From positions 1-64,000 of the forward strand of contig JAUIFE010000003.1 of the NCBI GenBank assembly GCA_030429565.1: a DNA stretch of 64,000 nucleotides, given 5' to 3'. A model generated the notes under the pieces. It was not told the DNA's origin, made no database searches, and saw nothing but the letters and a program-made list of their open reading frames with translations. Positions 6,838 to 15,880 of this stretch are shown in pieces (position 1 is the stretch's first letter; the number at the start of each line of letters is the position of its first letter). Position numbers and translations under genes: made by a program. The stretch comes from Holophagae bacterium. GTDB taxonomy: Bacteria; Acidobacteriota; Holophagae; Acanthopleuribacterales; Acanthopleuribacteraceae.

Positions 6838-9105
6838 TTAATAAATGACATCGGTTGGTTTATTGACGCGCCACCAACGTTTGCGGTTGGGAACGGTGCC
6901 GCGACGGAAGTGTTCCTCATAGGCGCCGCGTTTGCCTTTTTTGACGCTGTGGCCGGTTTTGGGATCAATCCAAGCTTGAACCACGTTCATGGGTTTTTTG
7001 ACGTCTTTGGGCGGGCGCGCCGGCGCTGCTTCTTGCATAAAGGCGCGCCACAGTTTGGCAGCTTGGTTGCCGCCGCTGACAGCGATGTTGCCGCCCTCGC
7101 GATTGCCGACCCAGACGACGCACACCACGCTGCCGGCGAATCCGGCAAACCAGGCATCGCGTTGGTTGGACGAGGTGCCGGTTTTGCCATAAGCGTGGAT
7201 GCCTTTGAGGCGACCGCCCTTGCCGGTGCCGTTGGCGACGACGTCGGCGAGCAGTTCGCGGACCAGGTAGGCGCCGGCCTGATTGGCGACGCGATCGGTT
7301 TCGCGGCGATAACGCTTGAGGCGGCCGCCGTTGGGTTTTTCGGTTTGCCAGATCGGTTTGGCTTCGAGGCGTACGCCGCCGTTGGCAAAAACGGTATAGG
7401 CTTCGGCGAGCGAAAGCGGCGAGGTCTCAATTGAACCCAGTAAAAACGACGGCGGAATGGGGCGTGGCACTTTGAAACCGGCATCTTCAAAGCGGTCGGC
7501 GACGCGGTCGTAGCCGACCGCGCGACCGAGGCGCACGAAGGGCACGTTGTAGGATTGGCGTAGCGCTTGGCGGACCGACACCGTGCCGTGAAAGCGGCGG
7601 TCGTTGTTCAGTGGTTTCCAGGGCTTGCCGTCGATATCGATGGCCAACGCTTCGTCGGCAATCCGCGAGGCGGGGGTGACGGCGTCGTCGCCGAACCCAC
7701 GACTAAAGGCCTCTAACAAAATGAACGGTTTCAGTGTTGATCCTGGCTGGCGGCTGCCGAGCCGCGCGCGGTCAAAGTCGTCGCTGCGATTGTTGGGATC
7801 GGCACCGACATAGGCCAAAACCCCGCCGGTTTCAGCGTCGAGCGCGACTAACGCGGTGTCCAGGCCCTTGCGGGTGTGGCGCGCGACAGCGTGTTCGGCT
7901 GCTTCTTGCAAGAGTGGATCAAGACTGGTGTAAACCACAAAACCGCGTTGGCGTTTGCTGCGTTTTTTGTGTTGGTCACCGAGGATTTCCCCGACCCAAC
8001 CAAGAAAGCGACTCATGCCAATCGGTGGCCGCTCGCGCAGTTTGGTGGCGACCGGCTGCTGCTTGGCGCGCGCCACGGCGGCGGCATCGGCCCATTTGAG
8101 TTCGAGCATGCGGTCGAGTACCCAATCGCGGCGTTTTTTGACGCGGTTGGGGTGACGGTGTGGGGCCAGCCGATTGGGACCTTGAACCATAGCGGCAAGC
8201 GTGGCACATTCAGCTAGGTTGAGGTTTTTCAGATCTTTGCCGAAGAAGGCGTCGGCGGCGGTGGCGTATCCATAAATCGCCAAGCCGTCGATGTGTCCCA
8301 GGTATACGAAATTTATGTAGGCCTCGAGAATTTCCTCTTTGCTGTACTGCGCTTCAAGCTTGAGCGCGCGCACCGCCTCGGAAGCCTTGCGACCCAGGGT
8401 TTTCTTGGGGGTCAGGTCACGGTTTTTGATGAGCTGTTGGGTAATCGTGCTGCCGCCCTGAACCACCTTGCCCGCTTTGATATTGGCCCACAGTGAGCGA
8501 CCGAGCGCGCGGGCGTCGATGCCGTGGTGGTCAAAGAAACGCGCGTCTTCGGCCGCGAGCAGCGGGCGCCACACCTGTTCGGGCATGTCGGCCAGGGCAA
8601 AGGGAATGCGTTTGGCGCGATCACCGTCGAGCGATTCAGCCAAAAGTTCGGGCTCGAGCCAAAGTCGGTCGCGTTTGTCGACGGCGATTTCTTTTTCACC
8701 ACCGTCAACCGCACCGGTGATAACGTTGTTGCTTAGTTTCAGGCCAAACAAGCGCGCTTTTATCGGCCGCCCACGATGAATGTGTTCCCGTTGGAAAATC
8801 CAAAAGGTTTGCGTTCCCCAAAAGTAGGTACCTGGCTGTGTCGGTTTGTTTTTGACGCGCGTGTAATCAAGTCGTTCGAGGCGTTCGTTGAGGCGCATTT
8901 GGTTGATGTTGCCGCCTTCGGTTAAAGGTAAGCCGTCACTGAAAATGCGAAACTCGCGACGGCCGACTTCTTCGACCAAGCGCGGTTCATCAGCCGCGAC
9001 GTACGGCGCAAGCCACAGCAAAAGCACGGCCACGACAAGGGGATGGATCCGGCGCGGGGCGCGATCGTCGTCATCAGTCACAGTCGGGTCGGCTGGGTAC
9101 ATCAT
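6838..9105 (-). CDS. Class A penicillin-binding protein (PBP1b-like glycosyltransferase/transpeptidase)
   Basis: 755 residues; ATG with GAGGAG upstream. A short acidic cytoplasmic N terminus is followed by one membrane segment (about residues 21-38). Residues about 45-135 resemble the UB2H-like region of PBP1b. The GT51 glycosyltransferase domain has AAEDARFFDHHGID (catalytic Glu186), GGSTITQQLIKN (217-228), the RK pair at 239-240 and SKEEILEAYIN. The transpeptidase domain has the active-site Ser456 in GSTLK (S-x-x-K), SYN at 518-520 and KTGT at 641-644. It polymerises and crosslinks peptidoglycan from lipid II at the outer face of the inner membrane. The last few dozen residues are basic with no further domain. 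It is monocistronic as far as visible, divergent from the isoaspartyl peptidase gene. Confidence 0.93.
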   Translation of the reverse strand: MMYPADPTVTDDDDRAPRRIHPLVVAVLLLWLAPYVAADEPRLVEEVGRREFRIFSDGLPLTEGGNINQMRLNERLERLDYTRVKNKPTQPGTYFWGTQTFWIFQREHIHRGRPIKARLFGLKLSNNVITGAVDGGEKEIAVDKRDRLWLEPELLAESLDGDRAKRIPFALADMPEQVWRPLLAAEDARFFDHHGIDARALGRSLWANIKAGKVVQGGSTITQQLIKNRDLTPKKTLGRKASEAVRALKLEAQYSKEEILEAYINFVYLGHIDGLAIYGYATAADAFFGKDLKNLNLAECATLAAMVQGPNRLAPHRHPNRVKKRRDWVLDRMLELKWADAAAVARAKQQPVATKLRERPPIGMSRFLGWVGEILGDQHKKRSKRQRGFVVYTSLDPLLQEAAEHAVARHTRKGLDTALVALDAETGGVLAYVGADPNNRSDDFDRARLGSRQPGSTLKPFILLEAFSRGFGDDAVTPASRIADEALAIDIDGKPWKPLNNDRRFHGTVSVRQALRQSYNVPFVRLGRAVGYDRVADRFEDAGFKVPRPIPPSFLLGSIETSPLSLAEAYTVFANGGVRLEAKPIWQTEKPNGGRLKRYRRETDRVANQAGAYLVRELLADVVANGTGKGGRLKGIHAYGKTGTSSNQRDAWFAGFAGSVVCVVWVGNREGGNIAVSGGNQAAKLWRAFMQEAAPARPPKDVKKPMNVVQAWIDPKTGHSVKKGKRGAYEEHFRRGTVPNRKRWWRVNKPTDVIY

Positions 9106-9340
9106 TGGAGACTCCTCTTCACGAAGGGCGGGGTGATTGCATGTTCAAAGAATATCCTAGGATCTTCGCCTGAACGACGCCAGAAAGGAAGACGTTGCGC
9201 TGGAAATTCGGCCGTCAAGGGTTGGAAAATAGAACGGGCGGCATTGTGTGAAACGGGCCGGCCCTTGCTGAAAAGAGTGAAAAGAATTATGCACATGTGC
9301 TATAAAGTGAAAAAATAATTTCATATCGCGGGAGTTCACC

Positions 9341-10348
9341 ATGGTTTCTTTTTTTGCAAGTGGATCGGTTGCGGTCGAAACGACCGTGGGTCTGGACCAA
9401 GTAACCATGGTGCATGGCGGGGCCGGGCCGGAGGATCCCAAAGATGGTGATTGTGGTACGGCGGCGGCCGCGTTGGCGCGTGTGCTGACGGGTTTGGCTG
9501 GACCTGGACCGCGGACTTCGCCCGCGGAAACCTGTGCGCCGCGGGCGGCTGCGTATTCGGCGGCGGAACAGCGCGCACTGCAAGCGGCGATGTTGCTGGA
9601 GAACGAACCCTGTTTTAACGCCGGTTATGGTGCCGCCTTGCAGGCTGATGGCCAGGTTCGTGTGAGTGCGGCCTTGATGGAGAGCACGCGGCGCAAGTTT
9701 TCAGCGGTGATCAACGTACGCGATATCCGGCACCCCTCTTTCTTGGCGGCGTACCTGCAACAGGAACGGTTTTCTGTGTTGGACGGTGGCGGTGCAGAAT
9801 CTTTGGCGTGGCGGCTGGGGCTTCAGCGCGAGTCATTGGTAGTGCCGCACCGCTTTGATCGCTGGCTGGCCTTGCGGCAGGCATCGAAGTCCGGCGCGCC
9901 ACAAGCCGACGGAAAAGGGACGATCGGCTGTGTCAGCTTTGCTGCGCCAGGCGCCTTGGCGGCCCTGACCAGTACCGGTGGTGTTGGTAACGAAACGGTG
10001 GGTCGCGTTGGCGATACACCGACACCGGCCGGTAACTTCTGTAGCCAAACCACTGCGGTAAGCTGTACCGGCTATGGTGAACAAATTGTCAGTCAAGGGT
10101 TTGCGGTTCAGCTTGCAACCCGTTGCGATGACGGCCTGGGTCTACACGACGCCATGCAGCGTGGGCTTGAAGAAGCCACCGCGCGTGGGTTCGGCCTTGC
10201 CGCCATTGCCTTGCAGTGGGATGCTCAGGCGGGTCAGGTTCATTGGTGCGCCGGTTCGACCGAATCCTTTTTTGTATGGGCGGTTCACCTACCCAACGGG
10301 TCGCGCGACTTCACCGACTACTTGGCGCCGGCGCCGGTTTTTGATTGA
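9341..10348 (+). CDS. Isoaspartyl peptidase / L-asparaginase family Ntn-hydrolase
   Basis: 335 residues; the ATG has CGGGAG upstream. The family matures by cutting itself before a threonine that becomes the N-terminal nucleophile. Here that site is KGTIGCVSF, with Thr194 as predicted nucleophile. Other family hallmarks are the N-terminal MVHGGAGP, NAGYGAALQADGQV, MESTRRKFSAV, and TSTGGVGNETVGRVGDTP with the substrate-binding Arg/Asp. It would hydrolyse isoaspartyl dipeptides and/or asparagine. No signal peptide is evident (the N terminus MVSFFASGSVAVET is too short and polar), so a cytoplasmic location is likely. The order of segments is as in EcAIII/IaaA. Residues around 45-65 form a Pro/Thr/Gly insertion typical of divergent members. 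Confidence 0.88.
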   Translation: MVSFFASGSVAVETTVGLDQVTMVHGGAGPEDPKDGDCGTAAAALARVLTGLAGPGPRTSPAETCAPRAAAYSAAEQRALQAAMLLENEPCFNAGYGAALQADGQVRVSAALMESTRRKFSAVINVRDIRHPSFLAAYLQQERFSVLDGGGAESLAWRLGLQRESLVVPHRFDRWLALRQASKSGAPQADGKGTIGCVSFAAPGALAALTSTGGVGNETVGRVGDTPTPAGNFCSQTTAVSCTGYGEQIVSQGFAVQLATRCDDGLGLHDAMQRGLEEATARGFGLAAIALQWDAQAGQVHWCAGSTESFFVWAVHLPNGSRDFTDYLAPAPVFD

Positions 10349-10421
10349 GGCTGCCCCTGATTCGAGTAAAATAGCCACATCCCTATCGTGAGACAGACGG
10401 TTTTCTCCAAGCGAGGTGGCT

Positions 10422-11441
10422 GTGACGGATGTACAAGAACTATCCCCACGGGATCTGGTCCGTCTTTTTATCGAGGTGTTACAGGCCGACGATGAAAAGG
10501 TACAGCATCACATTGAAACGCTGGAAAAGTTGGTGCAGCGGGTTGATGTTGCCAAGGGCCCGCATTTGGTGCGGCTCAAATTAAAAGCACTGATCAAGGC
10601 GCGCGATGCGTTCATTCTTCGCGCAGGCATGCCGGCCGCCGATGTGCCAGTCGGCGATTTGCCTAGCAAAGTCGGCGCCGTCCTTGAGCAGGCGTTGGTG
10701 CATTTGCAAAAAGCCGATACCCAATCCCATCAGTACTCGGACGCCCTGGGGACGGCGATTGAGCAAATTCGCGCCGCCCAAGAACTGGTGGTGCTGCAAA
10801 ACCTCTCGCAGGACCTCATTGACCGCGGTACCCAAATGAAAGCAGCAACCGAGCAGTTCCAAAACGAAATGGGGCATGTTTCGGAAATGATGACCGCTTA
10901 CCAGCAACGCATTGCCGCCCTAGAGCAAGAGGTGGTGACACGTACCGAAGAATCGTTAACCGATACCCTGACCGGCTCGTTCAACCGACGCGCCTTCGAG
11001 CGCAACGTGCCGGAGCTGGTTGCTCAGGCTCAGCGCGAACAGAAACCGCTATCGCTGTGTTACATCGACCTCGACCATTTCAAAAACATCAATGACAGCT
11101 ACGGTCACCAAGCCGGTGACGATGTGCTTGTGAATTTTACCCATTTGAGCAACCACTGTGTGGGTCACAAGCAGGCCTTGTACCGGCTGGGCGGCGACGA
11201 ATTTTGTCTGGTCTTTTTTGGGCTGACACCGGTGCAAGGGCGTGAGATCGCGCGGAAAATTTGTGCGGCCGTCGCCGAGAAACCCTATGTTTACAAAGAG
11301 CTCAAGTTCAATTTGAGCTTGAGCGGCGGGTTTGCGTCGCTGCGACCTAACGAAACCTTGGCGCAATTAACCAAACGCGCCGATGAACAACTCTACCAGG
11401 CCAAAGACGCCGGGCGCGGTCGGATTTGTGTGGCCGAATGA
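10422..11441 (+). CDS. GGDEF-domain diguanylate cyclase
   Basis: 339 residues from GTG at 10422, with AGGTGG just upstream; a GTG two codons earlier (10416) is an alternative. Residues 1-150 are mostly helical, Gln/Ala-rich and lack a recognised sensor domain; the last part before the catalytic domain (about 135-180) looks like a coiled coil. The catalytic domain has DTLTGSFNRRAFE, CYIDLDHFKNINDSYGHQAGD (metal and GTP-binding Asp) and RLGGDEF at about 255-261, so it should make cyclic di-GMP. The residues before GGDEF (HKQALY) do not contain the RxxD product-inhibition site. It appears cytoplasmic and soluble. It may feed the same second-messenger pool as the GGDEF-EAL protein at 42-45 kb. 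Confidence 0.92.
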   Translation: MTDVQELSPRDLVRLFIEVLQADDEKVQHHIETLEKLVQRVDVAKGPHLVRLKLKALIKARDAFILRAGMPAADVPVGDLPSKVGAVLEQALVHLQKADTQSHQYSDALGTAIEQIRAAQELVVLQNLSQDLIDRGTQMKAATEQFQNEMGHVSEMMTAYQQRIAALEQEVVTRTEESLTDTLTGSFNRRAFERNVPELVAQAQREQKPLSLCYIDLDHFKNINDSYGHQAGDDVLVNFTHLSNHCVGHKQALYRLGGDEFCLVFFGLTPVQGREIARKICAAVAEKPYVYKELKFNLSLSGGFASLRPNETLAQLTKRADEQLYQAKDAGRGRICVAE

Positions 11442-11525
11442 ATCGCCGACCTGTGAGCGGGCTCAGCCACGGCTTGTGTCTGGCTGTGCTGTGATGGGCT
11501 AAGATTATCCAGGAGAGACATTTCC

Positions 11526-12158
11526 ATGGCGCGTAACTGGCACGACATCACCTATCTCATGAGTGGTCACGATCAACAACGTCGGGCCTATCAGGTTCTG
11601 CGCGAGCTCGACGTTTTTTTTCAGCTCAAGGCATACGCGCCGATGCTGGCCGGTTCCTATCCGCTTGATCTTGAAGTTGACGATTCCGATTTGGATATCC
11701 TCTGTGAAGCCCAAAATCTATTGGCCTTTGAGCAGAAACTCAACGAGCTCTACCATCATCACCAGGACTTTCACTGCGAGGCACAACTCGACGGCGCCCT
11801 GCCGACCATGTTTGCTTCCTTGCGCTGTCAAGGCATGTTGGTCGAGTTTTTTGCGCAGCAAATTCCCGTGCGCCACCAAGCCGGTTTTCGCCATATGGAA
11901 ATGGAAGAACGCTTGTTGCGGTTGGGCGGTTACCAAGCGCGACGTGCGATTCGCACCTTAAAGGCGCAGGGCGTGAAAACCGAACCGGCCTTTGCCAAGT
12001 ATTTTGGGATTGACGGCGATCCCTACGAAGCGTTGCTCACCCTGGCCAAATTAGACGATGCGGCCTTGCGCCGCGAATTGCCGGGGCTTAATGTGCGCGC
12101 TTTGGAAAACGAAGTGCCGCCCCCAAAGAAACTGATTACCGACGATTGGGACGACTAA
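11526..12158 (+). CDS. DUF4269 nucleotidyltransferase-like protein
   Basis: 210 residues; the ATG is preceded by AGGAGA. Sequence features match the DUF4269 family: an N-terminal helix ending RAYQVLREL, then AGSYPLDLEVDDSDLDI. The GS at 43-44 with Asp55 and Asp57 is the GSx(n)DxD pattern of the polymerase-beta-type nucleotidyltransferase fold. Further on is VEFFAQQIPVRHQAGFRHM and a C-terminal helical KTEPAFAKYFGIDGDPYEALL. The family function is unproven; a nucleotide-transfer role on a small molecule or RNA is an inference from the fold. It converges with the pilT gene 50 bp away. Confidence 0.82.
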   Translation: MARNWHDITYLMSGHDQQRRAYQVLRELDVFFQLKAYAPMLAGSYPLDLEVDDSDLDILCEAQNLLAFEQKLNELYHHHQDFHCEAQLDGALPTMFASLRCQGMLVEFFAQQIPVRHQAGFRHMEMEERLLRLGGYQARRAIRTLKAQGVKTEPAFAKYFGIDGDPYEALLTLAKLDDAALRRELPGLNVRALENEVPPPKKLITDDWDD

Positions 12159-12208
12159 CCGAGTTTTCGTTGGACGGCGACCAGGGTTGGCCGCCGTCAT
12201 CCGAGGGT

Positions 12209-13453
12209 TTAATCGAGTTCGCTGCTGAAATCGAACAGGTTGTCGTCGCCGCCACCGCCGCCGCCGAGGTCGTTGGTGAACTCGGCGCTGTCGAGCGTGT
12301 TGGCGCCGCCCGCACCGCTGACACTCATGCCGGGTGTGGCCGCAATTGAACTTTCCATGTTGTCGCGCGCGATATCGCTGGTGCTCTGAATCCCTTGGAC
12401 TTTGAGTTTGAACTCGTCGGGGTTGGTACAGCGTTTCAGCGCTTCGTCGTAGGTGATGAGACCGGATTTCCACAAGTAGTACAGCGATTGGTCAAAGGTC
12501 TGCATGCCGTACTGAGAAACACCGGCGGCAATTGCGTCGTGGATCTGTTTGGTTTTTTCTTTTTCTTCGATACACGTCTTGATGTAAGGCGTGGCGATCA
12601 TAATTTCAGCGGCCGGAACCCGGCCTTTGTTGTCTTTGCGGGGAACCAAACGCATGGAAATAATGGCCTTCAAAACGCCGGACAACTGCAAGCGAATTTG
12701 TTTTTGCTGGTGTGGCGGGAAAACCGAAATAATGCGGTTAACCGTCTCGGTCGCGTCCAAGGTGTGCAGGGTGGAGAGCAGCAAGTGACCGGTTTCCGAA
12801 GCGTGGATGGCGGTTTCGATGGTTTCGTAGTCGCGCATCTCACCCACCAGAATAACGTCGGGATCCTGCCGCAGGGCGCCGCGCAAGGCATTGGAGAAGG
12901 AGTTTGTGTCGACGCCGATTTCGCGCTGGTTCACAATGGATTTTTTGTCACGGTGAAGGAATTCGATCGGGTCTTCGATCGTAATAATGTGTTCGGTACG
13001 GCGCGCGTTGATGTAGTCGATCATGCCCGCCAGCGTCGTTGACTTACCGGAACCAGTGGTTCCCGTACACAGAATCATGCCGCGTTGTTCGTTACAGATG
13101 TCTTCAATCGTGGTCGGCAACATCAACTCGCGAATGGTCATGATCCGCACCGGAATGACCCGCAGCACCATGCCGACGGTGCCGCGCTGCTGGAACACGT
13201 TGCAGCGGAAGCGGCCCAAACCTGGAACCGAATAGGCCACGTCAATTTCGTGATTCTCTTTGAACTTGTGCTTTTGACGCCCGTTGAGAATGGAGAAAGC
13301 CATCGAGACCGTGTCCTCGGCCATCAGTCGGTTGACCGACTCAATCGCGGCCAAACCGCCGTCAATGCGAATAATGGGGTAACTGCCGACCTTGAGGTGT
13401 AAATCGGACGCCTTGCGTTCCGTAGCAATTTTAAGCAGGTCGTTGATATGCAT
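12209..13453 (-). CDS. pilT: Type IV pilus retraction ATPase (PilT/PilU family)
   Basis: 414 residues. It powers pilus retraction by hydrolysing ATP as a hexamer at the inner membrane. The N-terminal PAS-like domain begins MHINDLLKIATERKASDLHLKVG, split here as MHINDLLKIA and ASDLHLKVG. The ATPase core shows Walker A GTTGSGKS at 131-138, an Asp box TIEDPIEF, Walker B DPDVILVGEMRD at 198-208 and the His box STLHTLDATETVNRI at 227-241. An AIRNLIRE-type motif is not obvious; the corresponding area reads ALKRCTNPDEFKLKVQG. The last 50 residues extend beyond the usual PilT end and finish with a run of six Gly and DDNLFDFSSELD, an acidic tail that may be a docking peptide. PilU cannot be excluded. 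No other pil genes are adjacent. Confidence 0.92.
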   Translation of the reverse strand: MHINDLLKIATERKASDLHLKVGSYPIIRIDGGLAAIESVNRLMAEDTVSMAFSILNGRQKHKFKENHEIDVAYSVPGLGRFRCNVFQQRGTVGMVLRVIPVRIMTIRELMLPTTIEDICNEQRGMILCTGTTGSGKSTTLAGMIDYINARRTEHIITIEDPIEFLHRDKKSIVNQREIGVDTNSFSNALRGALRQDPDVILVGEMRDYETIETAIHASETGHLLLSTLHTLDATETVNRIISVFPPHQQKQIRLQLSGVLKAIISMRLVPRKDNKGRVPAAEIMIATPYIKTCIEEKEKTKQIHDAIAAGVSQYGMQTFDQSLYYLWKSGLITYDEALKRCTNPDEFKLKVQGIQSTSDIARDNMESSIAATPGMSVSGAGGANTLDSAEFTNDLGGGGGGDDNLFDFSSELD

Positions 13454-13580
13454 GATCGCTTCTCCAAAGTATCGGTTCCCGCGGGCCTTTGGCGGGGTGA
13501 TAAAGAATTGATTTTGAAGTTGATGGTAGCGCTAGCCTAACCTATTTGGGCAAGGGCCGCCATGGTTTTTTGAGCAGTGC

Positions 13581-14393
13581 TTAAGGGCGAGCATAGAGCC
13601 GATTCGGGCGCACGCGCAGGCGCGGATCGAAGCCTGGCAAGCGACCAATGGTGCGCAGTCCGTTCTCCAATTTGAGCAACTCAACGTGACTGCCGACGGC
13701 GAGTTGCTTGGTGGTTTCCAGCGGGTGTAAGGTGTCGATGCCCATCAGCATGTAGGTTGCTTCGACAAAATTCACCTTGCCCGATGGGTCGGCGAAGACC
13801 CAGCCGACATCGTCGTAATGGATTTCAATCCAGCGGTGCAATACGCTGCCCTCCAGGAGTAACTTGGCGCGGTCTTGGCGCTGGAAAGCAATGCCGGTTA
13901 CATAGCGGGCCTTGACGTCCATGGCGGCCAGAACCTGGATGGCGAGGTTGCTCAAACCGACGCAGTTGGCTTGGCGGGTGCGCATGATTTTGGCCGTGCT
14001 TTGATCTTCGATGTATTCGGTTTCCAATTCGATCTCGCGCTGCAGCCAGGCAAAGAGGTGGGTGATCTGGTCGGCCAAATAGGCGTCGCTGTGTTGGTTG
14101 ATGACCGCCGCCAACGGCGCCAAATCGGCCGGCAACTGTTTGACCTTGCGCCCGCGCAAGCGCGACGCCATGGCCGCATTGCGCGTTTCGACATGAACGC
14201 CAAAGCCGCCGGGCCGTGGTTCTACGGATTGACGGTAGCCGTTGTTACTGTATTTGGGGAAGTTAAGGGCTTGGCTGTTAGAGCGCACCGCAAATTCAGT
14301 GCGCTGAAAGCCCATGACAATCGATGCGCCGCCGGCCTGAGGTTCGGGGGTGGTGATACTGAGTCCCACCAGAAGAAGGGCGAATGTCAACAC
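13581..14393 (-). CDS. Secreted transglutaminase-like cysteine protease family protein
   Basis: 270 residues from a GTG start that follows AAGGA. A short hydrophobic N terminus (LTFALLLVGLSITT) suggests export. The transglutaminase-like core is clear: Cys144 in RQANCVGLSNLAIQVLAAMDV, followed by ARYVTGI, His186 in HRWIEIHY and Asp202 in VFADPSG, giving the expected Cys-His-Asp triad. Bacterial members of this fold are usually periplasmic peptidases or scaffolds; the substrate is not predictable here. The C-terminal end reads LPGFDPRLRVRPNRLYARP with no membrane anchor. It stands alone between pilT and a 446-bp gap. Confidence 0.8.
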   Translation of the reverse strand: MLTFALLLVGLSITTPEPQAGGASIVMGFQRTEFAVRSNSQALNFPKYSNNGYRQSVEPRPGGFGVHVETRNAAMASRLRGRKVKQLPADLAPLAAVINQHSDAYLADQITHLFAWLQREIELETEYIEDQSTAKIMRTRQANCVGLSNLAIQVLAAMDVKARYVTGIAFQRQDRAKLLLEGSVLHRWIEIHYDDVGWVFADPSGKVNFVEATYMLMGIDTLHPLETTKQLAVGSHVELLKLENGLRTIGRLPGFDPRLRVRPNRLYARP

Positions 14394-14839
14394 GAAAACA
14401 TCCTTGTCATGTGGCCGAACCCTGAGTCGGGGCTAGGTCTAAAACATTAAATACAAAAGGCGGTTCAGGCAATATGGTACCACGGGCGGCGCGGCGCAAG
14501 AAAAACGGGAGCGAACCTTTAAATGTGCGATAACCCGTGGCGATTTTGACTAAATCTTTGGGTTGCAACGGCGTGTGGCGATGTCACGGATACGTGCCCT
14601 GTGCGGCTCGGCTTCGCCTTTTACCAACCACATGGCGCCAAATCTTTAGTTAAAACCACTTATCGCGCTGTTTGGGTATACGCCGCCGGCGGGTAACCGA
14701 CGGCGACCGAGTTATTCTAACGCAAAAGCACGCCCGTGCACGCGCACCGCGCCGGTGGTTCGGGGAAATGTGAGCGGGCTAACATCGGTGTCGCGAGGCG
14801 CTTGGCGTTAGTGTTGCCAGGTTTGACGGGGCGACTGAA
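14394..14839. other. Intergenic region with a long imperfect palindrome
   Basis: No gene or tRNA that I can support. The 14542-14561 and 14638-14657 segments pair at about 16 of 20 positions, with a second shorter pairing inside (GGCGTGTGG near 14570 with CCACATGGCGCC near 14628). Together they could fold into a hairpin of about 115 nt. This may be a decayed mobile repeat or an untranslated structure upstream of the transglutaminase gene (minus strand). Confidence 0.4.
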
Positions 14840-15880
14840 TCAGACTTCGTCCAAACCCGCCAGGGCCTTGCCCACCGCTTGTGACGACACCGCCTTCATG
14901 CAGTCGTGGCCGATGGGGCAATGGCGTTGGAAGCAGGGGCTGCAATCGACCTTGTGGTAGACCGTGCGCGCTTTGTCGCTGAAGGGGAAGGTCGCTTCGA
15001 TATCGGTGGGCCCGAATATCGCTACTTGGGGTACGGCAAACGCTGCCGCCGCGTGCATCAAGCCCGAGTCGTTGCTGAGAAAACGGTCGGCGGCGGCGAT
15101 GAGGGCTAGCGATTGCGACAAGCTGGTGGCACCGCACAGATTGCGGTGGTGGGCCGGGTCGAGTGCGGTCGCGATGTTGTCGTTGACTTCGGCTTCGGCT
15201 TTGACGCCCAGCAACACCACCGAACCACCGCTGCGTTTGATGAAATCAAGGCAAACGTCGCGATAGCCTTCGACACCCCAGCGTTTGGCCGTGCCGAAAG
15301 CGGCGCCTGCGTGGACCATTAACCAGGGTTTGGGTAGGTCCACGAGAAACGCCGTTTCGGCTTCCTTCAAACGGGCTTCGTCGCGGTGAAGGCGTGGTGC
15401 CATGGTTGTGGTCGCTGCCTGCGTGAGACCCGTCGTTGCCAGCATGTCGGTGTAATCACAGGACTGGTGGCGCCCGCTTTTTGGCAACTTCTTGCGCGGT
15501 AAAGCATGGTGGAGGAAGTAGCGTGTTTCCGGAGTGGCGAAACCAATGCGCCGTGGGATGCGCGCTACGGTAAAGACAAAAGCGCCTTTAAAGTGTTTGG
15601 TAAGCACGACCCCTAAATCGAAGCGTTCGGCTGCGAGAGCGCGGCCAAAACGCCACAGTCCCGTTAAACCGCGATGGGTACCTTTGTCGTCGAAATCGAT
15701 GCAACGGTCGATGAGGTCGTTGCGCCACGCCAGGAGGTCTTTCACCCAGGGTCGGGCCACCGCGCAGATTTCAGCGTCGGGATAGGCGGCGCGCAATTGT
15801 TCGAGCGCGGGCAGCGCCATAATGACGTCGCCGATCCAATTGGGGACACGCACGGCAATTTTGCGATAGGTCGATGTCAC
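14840..15880 (-). CDS. waaF: LPS heptosyltransferase II (GT9)
   Basis: 346 residues; GTG start seven bases after AAGGAGG. It is a GT-B glycosyltransferase that adds the second heptose to the LPS inner core at the cytoplasmic membrane. The N-terminal IAVRVPNWIGDVIMALPAL is the WaaF signature. The C-terminal nucleotide-sugar half has VHAGAAFGTAKRWG, LLGVKAEAEVNDNIA, LCGATSLSQSLALIAAADRFLSNDSGLMH and PQVAIFGPTD, all GT9 hallmarks. The cysteine-rich DCSPCFQRHCPIGHDCM near the end is also typical of WaaF. It is the last gene of a minus-strand cluster with waaC; its start codon overlaps the stop of the degenerate frame that separates the two. Confidence 0.92.
   Translation of the reverse strand: MTSTYRKIAVRVPNWIGDVIMALPALEQLRAAYPDAEICAVARPWVKDLLAWRNDLIDRCIDFDDKGTHRGLTGLWRFGRALAAERFDLGVVLTKHFKGAFVFTVARIPRRIGFATPETRYFLHHALPRKKLPKSGRHQSCDYTDMLATTGLTQAATTTMAPRLHRDEARLKEAETAFLVDLPKPWLMVHAGAAFGTAKRWGVEGYRDVCLDFIKRSGGSVVLLGVKAEAEVNDNIATALDPAHHRNLCGATSLSQSLALIAAADRFLSNDSGLMHAAAAFAVPQVAIFGPTDIEATFPFSDKARTVYHKVDCSPCFQRHCPIGHDCMKAVSSQAVGKALAGLDEV

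Noticed and set aside
9265-9300. Possible promoter and GCACATGTGC palindrome upstream of the isoaspartyl peptidase gene
   Set aside because: The -10 element is poor (TATGCA) and a 10-bp palindrome is expected by chance at this scale.
14730-14800. tRNA-like GGTTCGGGG arm
   Set aside because: No matching acceptor and anticodon stems could be built around it.
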